Positions 51,798-64,000 of a DNA stretch of 64,000 nt are shown here, in pieces (the first letter of the stretch is position 1; each line of letters begins with the position of its first letter). Under the pieces are notes generated by a model. It saw only the letters and a list, made by a program, of their open reading frames with translations, was not told where the DNA came from and searched no databases. The position numbers and the translations under genes are program-made. Source of the stretch: Sanderia malayensis (Eukaryota > Cnidaria > Scyphozoa > Semaeostomeae > Pelagiidae); the NCBI GenBank assembly GCA_013076295.1, contig RQOL01000851.1, positions 1 through 64,000 on the forward strand, written 5' to 3'.

Positions 51798-52609
51798 CCA
51801 TTTTTATTTTCACTTTAAGTTTCCAGACATTGATGGCTAAATTGTTGTGCTCATTAACATGCTGCAGCTCAGCCAAGAGAGTTTTATTTGTGTCAGAAAT
51901 GAGAAAAACCTGTTGGGGCACTTTAAAAGACTAGAGAAATATTGTATGTGTGTTGAGAATTGTTAAATTTCATTAAAATGGAGGAACAGTAATGCAAAGT
52001 ACATTGAAGTAAGAAGGGAAGAAACCAAAAGCAAGCAGTGGAAAAAGTCAAAGTATATACTATTCAGAAAAATAAATAATCTGAAAAATTAAAAATGCTG
52101 CATATGAAGCGTGCTAGGTACTCACCACTAAACTATGTTGTGTCTGGATTTTCAACGACAAGGGTGAGACAGAAAGTCTACGCAAATTATATAGTCATGC
52201 CATGCATGCAAAAATAGTCGATGCATGTGTGTGGGCATAAAATAAAACCATTAATTCATTAATTACCGCAACTGTCGCTTGTGAAAGTAGATGCGGTTAT
52301 TTGTAATACATACTTACGATAATGGATATTGCAATGTCTTCTTGGACGCCTCCATTTCTCCTGGATGTCAGTTCCTCACGTCCCACGTTTTAGGCCCCCT
52401 GTATTACCACACCACCCTTCCCCCATAAGTGTCGATTTCTCCGCAGAGCCGGCCCCGCGCTCTCACAAATGCAGGCAGTTCCCCACTGTCATATCCATCC
52501 AATGAAAAGTCTTCGATCTTGATGCAATCTGTTATATTTCTTTAAACGCTCCCTCGTGTGAGTTATGAGAAGAATTGCAGTGGTCTGCATTGACGTCCGC
52601 ATCTAGTTC

Positions 52610-52736
52610 ATACTTACCTGACGGGGAAGATAACATGATCAAAAAGGTGTTTCTTCCAGGGTGAGGCCATTCCATTGCAGTTCGGTTTGGTTGACCCCTG
52701 CGATTACTGCAAACGCTAGTAACTCGACCGTAAAAT

Positions 52737-52772
<36 letters not shown>

Positions 52773-52773
52773 T
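52610..52773 (+). ncRNA. U1: U1 snRNA
   Basis: 164 nt intact U1. The spacer upstream (52370-52500) has several single-base deletions compared with the central units. Confidence 0.95.
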
Positions 52774-53411
52774 CCTCAAAGTGATAAAGGAAAAGTTGGC
52801 TTACTTTAACTATGGTAAGTTGTTGGGCAATTGAAACAATGTTCGACGATTTGGAATAGTTTCCAAGAGGCTCTTATATCATTAACATTTAGATATACAT
52901 TTAGAGAAAAAAGCCATGAAATATGACACAACATATACAAACAAACAACTCAAACAAAAAGACATCGCGACAGGAGGAAGCAGAGTGACTTACATAACAT
53001 AACATAACAAAACATATAACTGTTGTTGTTGGATTATATTGAATGATTATATGACAGGTATTTTTTGTTTTGTTTTTGTTGTATTCACTACAATAAAAAC
53101 CCGCATGTAAGAACCAATGATTGAAGAACCTTCAGGGTAATGTTGCTGCTCAGAACAATAGACAAAACAATAGCCTATTGTCTTGGAAGACTAGGCTTGA
53201 AGGAAAATTTACATGTTCTTATATGCGGGTTTTTACTGTATAAAATGTCTTAATTATTGATTGAAAATAGAACTTTGTCGAATCTGGATCCTTAATAAAA
53301 GGATCAAAAATACTGCTAAAGGTTCAGTGTCATATTAGTCTGTTAGGCCGGAGAGAATGAAAAACATGTCAATTGTTGCGAATGATATCAGCGTGAAGGC
53401 GCTCTTCCTTT

Positions 53412-53531
53412 GCTTACGACCATACCACCATGAGTATACCGGTTCTCGTCCGATCACCGTAGTCAAGCATGGTCGGGCCAGGTCAGTACCTGGATGGGTG
53501 ACCGCCTGGGAACACCTGGTGTTGTAGGCTT
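53412..53531 (+). rRNA. 5S: 5S ribosomal RNA, 5' variant
   Basis: 120 nt; third base is T instead of C (GCTTACGACC), which turns one pair of helix I into a G-U type pair. The internal promoter is intact. Confidence 0.95.
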
Positions 53532-54345
53532 CCGTTTTCATTTTCACCTTAAATTTCCAGACATTGATGGCTAAATTGTTGCGCTCATTAACATGCTGCA
53601 ACTCAGCCAAGAGAGTTTTATTTGTGTCAGAAATGACACAAACCTGTTGGGGCACTTTAAAAGACTAGAGAAATATTGTATGTGTGTTGAGAATTGTTAA
53701 ATTTCATTAAAATGGAGGAACAGTAATGCAAAGTACATTGAAGTAAGAAGGGAAGAAACCAAAAGCAAGCAGTGGAAAAAGTCAAAGTATACTATTCAGA
53801 AAAATAAATAATCTGAAAATTCAAAATGCTGCATATGAAGCGTGTTAGGTACTCACCACTAAACTATGTTGTGTCTGGATTTTCAACGACAAGAGTGAGA
53901 CAGAAAGTCTACGCAAATTATATAGTCATGTCATGCATGCAAAAATAGTCGATGCATGTGTGCGGGCATAAAATAAAACCATTAATTCATTAATTACCGT
54001 AACTGTCGCTTGTGAAAGTAGATGCGGTTATTTGTAATACATACTTACGATAATGGATATTGCAATGTTTTCTTGGACGCCTCCATTTCTCCTGGATGTC
54101 AGTTCCTGCACGTCGCCACGTTTTAGGCCCCCTGTATTACCACACCACCCTTCCCCCCATAAGTGTCGATTTCTTTGCAGAGCCACGCCCCGCGCTCTCA
54201 CAAATGCAGGCAGTTCCCCACTGTCATAGTCGATCCAATGAAAAGTCTTCGATCTTGATGCAATCTGTTATATTTCTTTAAACGCTCCCCCGTGCGAGTT
54301 ATGAGAAGAATTGCAGTGGTCTGCATTGACGTCTGCATCTAGTTC

Positions 54346-54509
54346 ATACTTACCTAACGGGGAAGATAACATGATCAAAAAGGTGTTTCTTCCAGGGTGA
54401 GGCCATTCCATTGCAGTTCGGTTTGGTTGACCCCTGCGATTACTGCAAACGCTAGTAACTCGACCGTAAAATTTCTGATAGTGGGGACCTGCGTTCGTGC
54501 TAGTCCCCT
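54346..54509 (+). ncRNA. U1: U1 snRNA, diverged copy
   Basis: 164 nt; Sm region reads AATTTCTGATAG and the 3' stem-loop TTCGTGC instead of TTCGCGC, so function is less certain than for the other copies. Loop I and 5' end are intact. Confidence 0.85.
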
Positions 54510-55147
54510 CCTCAAAGTGATAAAGGAAAAGTTGGCTTACTTTATCTATGGTAAGTTGTTGGGCAATTCAAACAATGTTCGACGATTTGGAATAGTTTCC
54601 AAGAGGCTCTTATATCATTAACATTTAGATATACATTTAGAGAAAAAAGCCATGAAATATGACAAAACATATACAAACAAACAACTCAAACAAAAAGACA
54701 TTGCGACAGGAGGAAGCAGAGTGACTTACATAACATAACATAACATAACATATAACTGTTGTTGTTGGATTATATTGAAAGATTATATGACAGGTATTTT
54801 TTGTTTTGTTTTTGTTGTATTCACTACAATAAAAACCCGCATGTAAGAACCAATGATTTAAGAACCTTCAGGGTGATGTTCCTGCTCAGAACAATAGACA
54901 AAACAATAGCCTATTGTCTTTGAAGACTAGGCTTGAAGGAAAATTTACATGTTCTTATATGCGGGTTTTTACTGTATAAAATGTCTTAATTTATGATTGA
55001 AAATAGAACTTTGTCGAATCTGGATCCTTAATAAAAGGATCAAAAATACTGCTAAAGGTTCAGTGTCATATTAGTCTGTTAGGCCGGAGAGAATGAAAAA
55101 CATGTCAATTGTTGCGAATGATATCAGCGTCAAGGCGCTCTTCCTTT

Positions 55148-55267
55148 GCCTACGACCATACCACCATGAGTATACCGGTTCTCGTCCGATCACCGTAGTC
55201 AAGCATGGTCGGGCCAGGTCAGTACCTGGATGGGTGACCGCCTGGGAACACCTGGTGTTGTAGGCTT
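55148..55267 (+). rRNA. 5S: 5S ribosomal RNA
   Basis: 120 nt intact copy; the unit is interrupted 373 bp downstream by the BEL element. Confidence 0.97.
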
Positions 55268-55635
55268 CCATTTTTATTTTCACTTTAAGTTTCCAGACAT
55301 TCATTGCTAAATTGTTGTGCTCATTAACATGCTGCAACTTAGCCAAGAGAGTTTTATTTGTGTCAGAAATGACACAAACCTGTTGGGGCACTTTAAAAGA
55401 CTAGAGAAATATTGTATGTGTGTTGAGAATTGTTAAATGTCATGAAAATGGAGGAACAGTAATGCAAAGTACATTGAAGTAAGAAGGGAAGAAACCAAAA
55501 GCAAGCAGTGGAAAAAGTCCAAGTATACTATTCAGAAAAATAAACAATCTGAAGAATTTAAAATGCTGCATATGAAGCGTGTTAGGTACTCACCACTAAA
55601 CTATGTTGTGTCTGGATTTTCAACGACAAGGGTGA

Positions 55636-55640
55636 GACAG
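55636..55640. repeat. BEL target-site duplication (GACAG), left copy
   Basis: GACAG precedes the LTR at 55641 and follows the second LTR at 62065-62069; empty units read GTGAGACAGAAAG once. A 5-bp duplication is usual for LTR retrotransposons of this group. Confidence 0.95.
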
Positions 55641-56095
55641 TGTTGCGGAATATATCCTGCTCTGATTCTTTAGTTCGAAAGAACTTAGCCTTGAGTTTCA
55701 GAGTCTACTACTGAGAAACACACACACATGTCGTTTCGTAATTTTCTCAATTCTCAATACAATCTCTTCTAAATTTTACAAAACCAATTTACTTAAAGAT
55801 ATCAAAAGGAAATTACGTGATTATTGTTAATTGAAATTGTCCAATAGGAGTAAACTAGGAAGAGTTTACCCATGAAAAACAAGTTAGTCATTTCCCTAAC
55901 CTCGTCTTGTATTAGAGGCCATCACGTAAATGCTACTATGTATAACAATAGGAAGAAAAAATACATGACTAATAAAGCATGCCGTACCTGTAGGCAAACT
56001 ATGAATGAAATAAGTAGTTAAATGAATATAAAAGTAAAAAACAACAGCATGCGCTGTGCGGCACTGCGCAAGGTCTTGAAGCCATATTCGCAACA
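55641..56095 (-). repeat. BEL 3' LTR
   Basis: 455 bp, on the minus strand TGTTGCGAAT...TTCCGCAACA, with TG/CA ends. It differs from the 5' LTR by one transition at 55920 (C versus T). Confidence 0.95.
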
Positions 56096-56113
56096 CTCCC
56101 CCCTCCTTGACTC
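56096..56113 (-). other. BEL polypurine tract
   Basis: The minus strand reads AAGGAGGGGGGAGTG immediately before the 3' LTR, the expected place and composition for the plus-strand primer of reverse transcription. Confidence 0.85.
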
Positions 56114-59100
56114 ACCCTGAGTCAAGCATAAGCCTGGACTTCCAGCGTGAATCCCTTGCGGCCGCCCTGGTGGGACGTCCCTCTCCGAGGCCCTTGCCCA
56201 CGTCACTCCTCTCATTCTCTTTGTCCTTCACTTCTCCGTTGGCAGCCGCACTCTCTAGCAAATAGAGTTTCTGAACCGGTCTGCTGAGAACCTCATACTT
56301 ACCCTTATTTACCTTACGCACCTTAGCACCTCTTGTCACTCCATCTTTACCTTTAATCAAGTCTTCAATGACTCCAACCTTCCATTTTCCTCTCTTCGCG
56401 TTGTCTTCCTCAATCAGCACGACATCTCCTTGTCTTATCTGGACTTCTTTCTGTCCTCCTGATCTATGTCGTTCCCGTAAACCTGCAAGATATTCCCTTT
56501 TCCACCTGTTCCAAAAATGGGTTAGCTTACGGGTTAGATAATCAAATCGTCTGGAAAGGCTGTTCTGTTCATCATCTGGATTCATGCTAATCTCATACTG
56601 CTCTGACAGTGTTGCTAATCTACGTCCGAATATTAAATGCGATGGCGTTAATACCTGCTCTCCCAGCCCATCGTACTGATACGTGAGAGGTCTGGAATTT
56701 AACGTACTCTCAATCTCTACTAACACTGTCTGTAACTCATCAAATGAAAGCTTTGCATTTCCTAATACCTTTCTGAGACATCTCTTTACAAGTCCTACCA
56801 TACGCTCAAATTGACCTCCCCACTATGGTGATCTCTCCAAGTTGAATTTCCAGGTTATCTGTTTCAATTCAAGATATTCAGCAATCCGTTGATCTTCCCA
56901 CAACTTCTTTAACAATGCAGCTGTAGACTTGAATGTCTTGGCATTATCGGACACAATTAATGTTGGTGTTCCTCTTCTGGAACAGAATCGTCTTAAACAG
57001 TTAATAAATGTTGAGGTGATCAAGTCACTGACCAACTCTAAGTGCAATGCTCTTGTCAAGCAGCATGAAAACAATGCAATATAACATTTCTTCATCTCTC
57101 CATTCTCCTTGTAATATAGTGGCCCTGCAAAATCAACTCCTACGCTAGAAAAGGGTGGGGCTTCCTGTACCCTAAAATCTGGCAGTGGGGCTGAAGGCGG
57201 ATTTGGATATGATTTCCCTTCATGTTTTCTACAAACAAAACAATCCCTAATAGTCTTCTTCACAAATTGTCTGCCTCTAGGAATCCAAAATCTAGATTTA
57301 ACTTCTGCCAGTGTAGATCTTACCTTGCAATGATGCACCTTTACATGCCTATCCAACACAACTAGCCTGGAGAATGCACTATCCTGTGGTAGAATTATTG
57401 GAAACCTTGCTTCCATTCCCAAATCTGCATTCTCCAGTCTTCCCTGGCAAATGAGCATTCCATTATTTTCCTTAATCCCAAGATTCATGCAGGTCTTATG
57501 GAAATCATCTTTTTCTTTCAAGATTCTCTGAGCATCCTTGATCCACAGCATTTCTGCTTGTTTGATTTCATCTGCTTCAATGTTACCTCGCTTGATTGGC
57601 TGATTGGTTCTTTTGTTCTTCAAGTTGCTCACAAACCTTTTCACATAAGCTGTCACTCTAAGCAGTTTACGTAAAGAGCTGATTCTACCAATGTCAATGA
57701 TGTTACTCACCGCGTTTGACATCTCCGCTGCTACACTCAGAACATTTGCCCTTTTCTTCTCTTCTTCTACATCATCCGATTCGGATATATGCATACTCTT
57801 TGGCCATTTGTCCTCTCCTTGTTTCAGCCACTGCGGCCCTTCCCACCATGTTGTACTCTCTTGAAGCTGACTAGCACTTACTCCTCTTGACCCTATGTCT
57901 GCTGGATTTTCTAAACCACTGACATGTCCCCAATCTCCTTTACTTGAAATAGTCAGAATCTCATTAAATCTGTGTTGGACAAACTGCTTCCAGTGCCCAG
58001 AATTAAATATCCAATACAATGCAGTCTTACTGTCCAACCAATACTTAATCTTATCTATTTTCACTTGTGGACTCAAAGCATTTTGAACTGTATTCATCAA
58101 TGTGGCCAAAATTCTTGCTGACATTAACTCTAATCTAGGTATGGTGAGACTCTTTAATGGTGCTACTCTGGTCTTAGAACACAGTAGTTGACTAAACATA
58201 CCTTCTGCAGTTTCATAAACAAGGTAGACTACTGCACAGTAAGCCTTTTTACTTGCGTCACCAAACCCATGGAACTGACATGTCAGAATTTCCGACTCGT
58301 TTTGCCTATACACACATCTTGGAATGCTTATGGTTTGCACTTTAACTAAATCTCCCAACCATGTGTTCCACAAGTCTACCTTACTTCCTGGCAGTGGATC
58401 ATCCCAGTCTAATTTGTCTACACATAATTCCTGGAACAAGATCTTTGCTGTCACTGCTACTGGACTTACTACTCCTAATGGGTCAAATAGTGAAGCTAAA
58501 GTGCTTAATATGCTTCGTTTCGATGGGCTGCTACCATTATGTGACAATTTGTCAAGTTCGAACTGAAATTGGTCTTTCTGCATGTCCTAGGCTATTCCTA
58601 ACACCTTAGTTCTTCTACCTGATTCCTTGATCTCGCCTAACTTTTCCTTTGCGTAAGACAAACTACAATTACCACTCTCATCTCCTTCTACCTCTGCTAT
58701 TTTCTGGCTAACTTCTTCATTATTGGTCTTCCATTTACGCAAACGAAATCCTCCTTCCTGCATTCGAGTCCTTGCTTTCTCTAGTGTTGAAATTACTTCC
58801 TTCGTATTCCTACCTCCTGTCACCAAATCGTCTACATAAAATGACTGCACTAACTTTGACACAAAGTCTGGGTCTCCCGCCACATAGGTTTCAATGTGGT
58901 GTCTCAAGACTGCATTCAAAAGAAAAGGTGAGGAATTCACTCCAAACACAACTCGGTTAAACCGATACACAACTAACTCTGGTTCCTCTGCATTACAATC
59001 GTCAACCCATAAAAATCTTAAAAAATCTCTATCTTTAGGATCAATCTCAATATTCAAAAATGCCTTTTCTATGTCTCCAACTAATGCAACCTTGTTTTCC

Positions 59101-61565
59101 CTAAACCTCAAAAGAATCTCAAATATCAACGGGGTAAGTGGTGGACCAACATGCAGGCAATCATTGAGTGATGTGCCTGTCTTCTTCGACTTACATGAAG
59201 CATCAAACACTATTCTAACTTTGGTTGTTTCTGCTTCTTCCCTCACAACTGCCTGATGAGCCAAATAATGTACTTTGTTCTCAGTTTTCTCAAGTTTTAT
59301 CACTCTTTCGATAATCCCAGTTGTACATTGTTCTGTGATGATTTCATCATACTTCTGCAGGGTGTGAGGGTCCTTTTTCAACTTTCTAAGTTGGCTCTTG
59401 AGTCTCATTAAACTGATATCATAATTCGTGGGTAATCCACTGTGCCCAACCTTCCATGGAAGGCCTACTCTATACCGCTCTCCTGTAAACTCGATGTTAT
59501 CTACAAGACTCTGGTGAACTTCGTTTTGTTCCCGAATACCTAGACTGTCTAAATCCCACAATGTGTGGACACTGTCTTCTAACTTCTGCTTATCTGATTT
59601 ACTAAAGGCTGACACAAAATTAACATTAGTATTGATATTCAAATCCATCTTACCAATCTCCAGTGGTCCAGACATCACCCAACCAAGTGTTGTTTTGACT
59701 GCTATGGGCTCCTGTGGCCCCCCTCGTATTGTTTCCCCTTTCTGAAACTGCCATAAGTAATTTGCACCAATCAAAACATCAACTTCTAATTCTTCGTCTG
59801 TTGAGACATCTGAGAAATAAACTCTTCGCAAATGGTTATATTTACTCTTAATTGATTCGATCTGCTCATTGGCAATACCGGCAATCTCGTTAACCACAAA
59901 ACACTCCACTTCGACACTCTCTCCTCCATCTAAAGGAGCTAGTTCTATTTTAACGATAGCCCTCATCTCAACCTCCGACTCTTTCTTTCCAAAAGCCTTG
60001 ATACCAAGACTCTCTCTTCTGTCTGCTTTTAGCTCTAACCTATCAACAGCCTCGGCACTAATAAAGGATTGATGGCTTCCTGTATCGAATAACACTCGAA
60101 CTCGCTTTTCCTTCTCTCCATTCACATTTGCCAAGGCTGTCTGCAAAACCACTCTTGTCCCCGCAAAGGTACTTCCTACCCATGACGTCGCACTCGGATT
60201 CAACTGTAAGTCTTTGGCTTGCGCGGGCGCGGGCGCGCTAGCCTCTAGACCTTGTACTGGACCCACAGCTGCCGCTGCATTTGGTTTAAATTGCTTGTTA
60301 CATATAGAGCTATGGTGCCTGCCTTTACAAAACTTACAAAAGCCTTTCGAATAGCATTCAAAGGCCTTATGACCTGAATTGAGACAAATAAAACACTTAG
60401 CAAATTTCTTTAGAATACCTTTTCTTTCATCCAGTGTCTTCTGGCAAACTTCCGGTTGATGATCCTTGCTGAGACAATATACGCACTTCCGTTTTTCGCT
60501 TCCTGTCAACAATGCATGTGCGGTTGATGGTAACTGATTCGCATTCTTTGCCTTCCAATTTGGTTGCTGATTCATCCCTCCGCCTTTTAACAGTGGCATG
60601 TGATTCTCTCTGACGTTCACCTCTTTCTCCAATGCACCCAACATCTCTCCCAGCGTCCAATCCATCTGATCTTTCTCTTGGAAGCGTATCATGCTGATTC
60701 TGATATTCTCTGGTACTTTCTCCATCAAAACAGGGACAACTATGCTAGAGTATGTTGTTTCTTTCACGCCAATCGTCTGTAGTCCACGGAAATGTGTTTC
60801 GATTTGATCGTGTAACGCTCTGAGCCTTTTTACGTTCTTCTCATTATATACTGGCGGCAAGTTGATCAGTTCATTAACGTGGGCTCTCTGAATAACGCTT
60901 ACTTTTCAATACCTCTTTTGAAGGAGATCAACTGCTGTCTTGTATGACGCATCCGTTATTCTCATACCCGTTACAACTGATTTTGCTGGCTCGTCCAAGA
61001 AGCTTTTCAGATACTTGAATTTGTCCACGTTCGCTAGGTGGTCGTTGTCGTGTATGGCACTACAGAAGCCATCCCAAAACTCTTGCCCCTCATGGATCTT
61101 TCCGTTGAACTTTTTCAGCTCCAGTTTCGGCAGCTTGACGTTCACGTATTTCGCCTGACTCGATCCATTTGAACTTTGGGAAGCCAAACTTTCCCTCGAG
61201 TTGCTCCTCTGCAATCGTGATATCAAACTTTCTTCTGATTCACTTCTCCTCAGGTTGGTATTCTGTAAGGCTTCTTTTATTGACATAATAGTACAGGCAA
61301 TTTTTTCTTTGTATTCGTTGGAGTCTTCTATTTCTCCCTCTGCGAGCTCTTCGTATTCTTCTTCGTAATTCTCCAACAGTAACTCTATTTGGTTATCCAA
61401 ATCTTTCAGCTCGACTCGTTTCTCTTCCAGCTCACTCTCGTAATGTTTCAGTTTCTTTGTGACAGCTTCACCGCTCTCCAACCATTCTTCGACTTTATTC
61501 GCTATCTTCTTAACATTTCTTCTTTGAACTGCTCGTTTTTTCTTGATTTTCTCTATTTCGTCCAT
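56112..61565 (-). pseudogene. BEL/Pao gag-pol polyprotein with three stops
   Basis: One frame from ATG 61565 to the stop at 56112-56114 (1,817 codons) contains only TGA (60906-60908), TAG (58587-58589) and TAG (56823-56825) as interruptions. In order: coiled-coil gag; CCHC-type knuckles (CVYCLSKDHQPEVC, CFICLNSGHKAFEC, CKFCKGRHHSSIC); aspartic protease VLFDTGSHQSF; reverse transcriptase with FYVDD; RNase H segment GFGDASKKAY; HHCC-like integrase zinc region and core (VGVDFAGP, VSDNAKTF); C-terminal DUF5641-like part with VLIEEDNAKRGKWKVG. The length matches intact family members. Confidence 0.93.
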
Positions 61566-61590
61566 TCTGACTCTCAAAACTCAACTGCTA

Positions 61591-61607
61591 TCCGGCTCGG
61601 TGGACCA
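61591..61607 (-). other. BEL primer-binding site
   Basis: Two bases inside the 5' LTR the minus strand reads TGGTCCACCGAGCCGGA, complementary to a tRNA 3' end ...GGACCA. The acceptor stem and T-arm pattern most resembles tRNA-Tyr, by memory only. Confidence 0.75.
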
Positions 61608-61609
61608 TA

Positions 61610-62064
61610 TGTTGCGGAATATATCCTGCTCTGATTCTTTAGTTCGAAAGAACTTAGCCTTGAGTTTCAGAGTCTACTACTGAGAAACACACACACATGT
61701 CGTTTCGTAATTTTCTCAATTCTCAATACAATCTCTTCTAAATTTTACAAAACCAATTTACTTAAAGATATCAAAAGGAAATTACGTGATTATTGTTAAT
61801 TGAAATTGTCCAATAGGAGTAAACTAGGAAGAGTTTACCCATGAAAAACAAGTTAGTCATTTCCCTAACCTCGTCTTGTATTAGAGGCTATCACGTAAAT
61901 GCTACTATGTATAACAATAGGAAGAAAAAATACATGACTAATAAAGCATGCCGTACCTGTAGGCAAACTATGAATGAAATAAGTAGTTAAATGAATATAA
62001 AAGTAAAAAACAACAGCATGCGCTGTGCGGCACTGCGCAAGGTCTTGAAGCCATATTCGCAACA
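61610..62064 (-). repeat. BEL 5' LTR
   Basis: 455 bp, identical to 55641-56095 except one base. It contains the expected promoter position, with TATA-like AATATAAAAG-type sequence near the 62000 end in plus-strand view (ATGAATATAAAAGT, about 61991-62004). Confidence 0.95.
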
Positions 62065-62511
62065 GACAGAAAGTCTACGCAAATTATATAGTCATGTCAT
62101 GCATGCAAAAATAGTCAATGCATGTGTGCGGGCATTAAATAAAACCATTAATTCATTAATTACCGTAACTGTCGCTTGTGAAAGTAGATGCGGTTATTTG
62201 TAATACATACTTACGATAATGGATATTGCAATGTCTTCTTGGACGCCTCCATTTCTCCTGGATGTCAGTTCCTGCACGTCGCCACGTTTTAGGCCCCCTG
62301 TATTACCACACCACCCTTCCCCCCATAAGTGTCGATTTCTCTGCAGAGCCACGCCCCGCCCTCTCACAAATGCAGGCAGTTCCCCACTGTCATAGTCGAT
62401 CCAATGAAAAATCTTCGATCTTGATGCAATCTGTTATATTTATTTAAACGCTCCCTCGTGTGAGTTATGAGAAGAATTGCAGTGGTCTGCATTGACGTCC
62501 GCATCTAGTTC

Positions 62512-62638
62512 ATACTTACCAGACGGGGAAGATAACATGATCAAAAAGGTGTTTCTTCCAGGGTGAGGCCATTCCATTGCAGTTCAGTTTGGTTGACCCC
62601 TGCGATTACTGCAAACGCTAGTAACTCGACCGTAAAAT

Positions 62639-62674
<36 letters not shown>

Positions 62675-62675
62675 T
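62512..62675 (+). ncRNA. U1: U1 snRNA, edge copy
   Basis: 164 nt; 5' end ATACTTACC followed by AGACGGGG instead of TGACGGGG. Loop I and Sm site AATTTCTGGTAG are intact. Confidence 0.93.
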
Positions 62676-63310
62676 CCTCAAAGTGATAAAGGAAAAGTTG
62701 GCTTACTTTAACTATGGTAAGTTGTTGGGCAATTGAAACAATGTTCGACGATTTGGAATAGTTTCCAAGAGGCTCTTATATCATTAACATTTAGATATAC
62801 ATTTAGAGAAAAAGCCATGAAATATTACACAACATATACAAACAAACAACTCAAACAAAAAGACATCGCGACTGGAGGAAGCAGAGTGACTTACATAACA
62901 TAACATAATAACATATAACTGTTGTTGTTGGATTATATTGAATGATTATATGACAGGTATTTTTTGTTTTGTTTTTGTTGTATTCACTGCAATAAAAACC
63001 CGCATGTAAGAACCAATGATTTAAGAACCTTCAGGGTGATGTTGCTGCTCAGAACAATGGACAAAACAATAGCCTATTGTCTTGGAAGACTAGGCTTGAA
63101 GGAAAATTTACATGTTCTTATATGCGGGTTTTTACTGTATAAAATGTCTTAATTATTGATTGAAAATAGAACTTTGTCGAATCTGGATCCTTAATAAAAG
63201 GATCAAAAATACTGCTAAAGGTTCAGTGTCATATTAGTCTGTTAGGCCGGAGAGAATGACAAACATGTCAATTGTTGCGAATGATATCAGCGTCAAGGCA
63301 CTCTTCCTTT

Positions 63311-63430
63311 GCCTACGACCATACCACCATGAGTATACCGGTTCTCATCCGATCACCGTAGTCAAGCATGGTCGGGCCAGGTCAGTACCTGGATGGGTGA
63401 CCGCCTGGGAACACCTGGTGTTGTAGGCTT
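63311..63430 (+). rRNA. 5S: 5S ribosomal RNA
   Basis: 120 nt; one substitution (TTCTCATCC instead of TTCTCGTCC) relative to the central copies. Internal promoter and terminator are intact. Confidence 0.95.
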
Positions 63431-64000
63431 CCATTTTTATTTTCACTTTAAGTTTCCAGACATTGATGGCTAAATTGTTGTGCTCATTAACATGCTGCAA
63501 CTCAGCCAAGAGAGTTTTATTTGTGTCAGAAATGACACAAACCTGTTGGGGCACTTTGAAAGACTAGAGAAATATTGTATGTGTGTTGAGAATTGTTAAA
63601 TTTCATGAAAATGGAGGGACAGTAATGCACAGTACAATGAAGTAAGAAGGGAGAACCCAAAAGCAAGCAGTGGAAAAAGTCAAAGTATACTATTCAGAAA
63701 AATAAATAATCTGAAAAATTTAAAATGCTGCATATGAAGTGTGTTAGGTACTCACCACTAAACTATGTTGTGTCTGGATTTTCAACGACAAGGGTGAGAC
63801 AGAAAGTCTACGCAAATTATATAGTCATGTCATGCATGCAAAAATAGTCGATGCATGTGTGCGGGCATAAAATAAAACCATTAATTCATTAATTACCGTA
63901 ACTGTCGCTTGTGAAAGTAGATGCGGTTATTTGTAATACATACTTACGATAATGGATATTGCAATGTCTTCTTGGACGCCTCCATTTCTCCTGGATGTCA

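Larger units (their letters stand above)
55641..62064 (-). mobile_element. BEL/Pao LTR retrotransposon
   Basis: 6,424 bp with two 455-bp LTRs differing at one base, 5-bp target duplication, primer-binding site (61591-61607), polypurine tract (about 56096-56113) and a gag-pol frame on the minus strand. Domain order gag, CCHC knuckles, protease, RT, RNase H, integrase is that of BEL/Pao. It is inserted between the 5S (55148) and U1 (62512) genes of one unit. Premature stops make this copy non-autonomous. Confidence 0.95.
41601..64000 (+). repeat. 5S rRNA / U1 snRNA tandem array, interrupted by BEL
   Basis: Units of 1734-1770 bp (5S start to 5S start: 1770, 1760, 1765, 1770, 1764, 1734, 1736). 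Order within a unit on the + strand: 5S, spacer, U1, (TAACA)n microsatellite, 142-bp fold-back element, then the next 5S. Units from ~43.0 to ~52.0 kb are nearly identical; those at 41.6-43.0 and beyond 52.0 kb share older variants. Small open frames of 73-76 and 106 codons recur only because the units are repeated; they overlap 5S, spacers or the fold-back and are not genes. Confidence 0.95.

Overview
The window is a piece of a metazoan, probably arthropod, nuclear genome. The evidence is a tandem array in which every ~1.74-1.77 kb unit carries a 5S rRNA gene and a U1 snRNA gene on the + strand. 5S-U1 linkage is known from an isopod crustacean (Asellus), but the species cannot be fixed from this sequence. 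Two mobile elements interrupt the array.

(1) Positions 613-41594 hold one very large Polinton/Maverick (adintovirus-like) element. It is bounded by a 6-bp target duplication (TCTACG at 607-612 and 41595-41600) and ~280-290 bp terminal inverted repeats that begin AGTAGT. At ~41 kb it is about twice the usual Polinton length. The minus strand (996-29886) holds most hallmark genes: D,D35E integrase, a candidate double-jelly-roll capsid protein, other candidate virion proteins, an adenain-like maturation protease, an FtsK/A32-like packaging ATPase, a protein-primed family B DNA polymerase and a C2H2 zinc-finger protein. The plus strand (30259-41251) holds further unrecognised genes and an intact Fic-domain gene beside the right end. 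Many genes are broken by single frameshifts or stops (protease, ATPase, polymerase, several virion genes). Integrase, the capsid candidate, the 469-aa protein, the 407-aa protein and the Fic gene are still open. This is therefore an endogenous, partly decayed copy. Position 35.0-39.2 kb is an AT-rich, gene-poor island with remains of a protein-kinase-like gene.

(2) Positions 55641-62064 hold a BEL/Pao LTR retrotransposon on the minus strand. It has 455-bp LTRs, a GACAG target duplication, a primer-binding site, a polypurine tract and one long gag-pol frame with three premature stops.

The rest (1-612, 41601-55640, 62065-64000) is the 5S/U1 array. Units between about 43 and 52 kb are almost identical; units at the edges are more diverged. 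Each complete unit also carries a ~142-bp fold-back (MITE-like) element and a (TAACA)n microsatellite.

Inside the Polinton the likely expression logic is visible. Many genes have a TATA box 50-65 nt before the ATG, three promoter regions share a repeated AGCAGCAAAAA motif, several leaders contain alternating CA/GCGC tracts, three gene pairs overlap as ATGA, and the terminal repeats carry clustered CRE-like and E2F-like sites. One gene has a clear 88-nt spliceosomal intron, as expected for transcription in the host nucleus.
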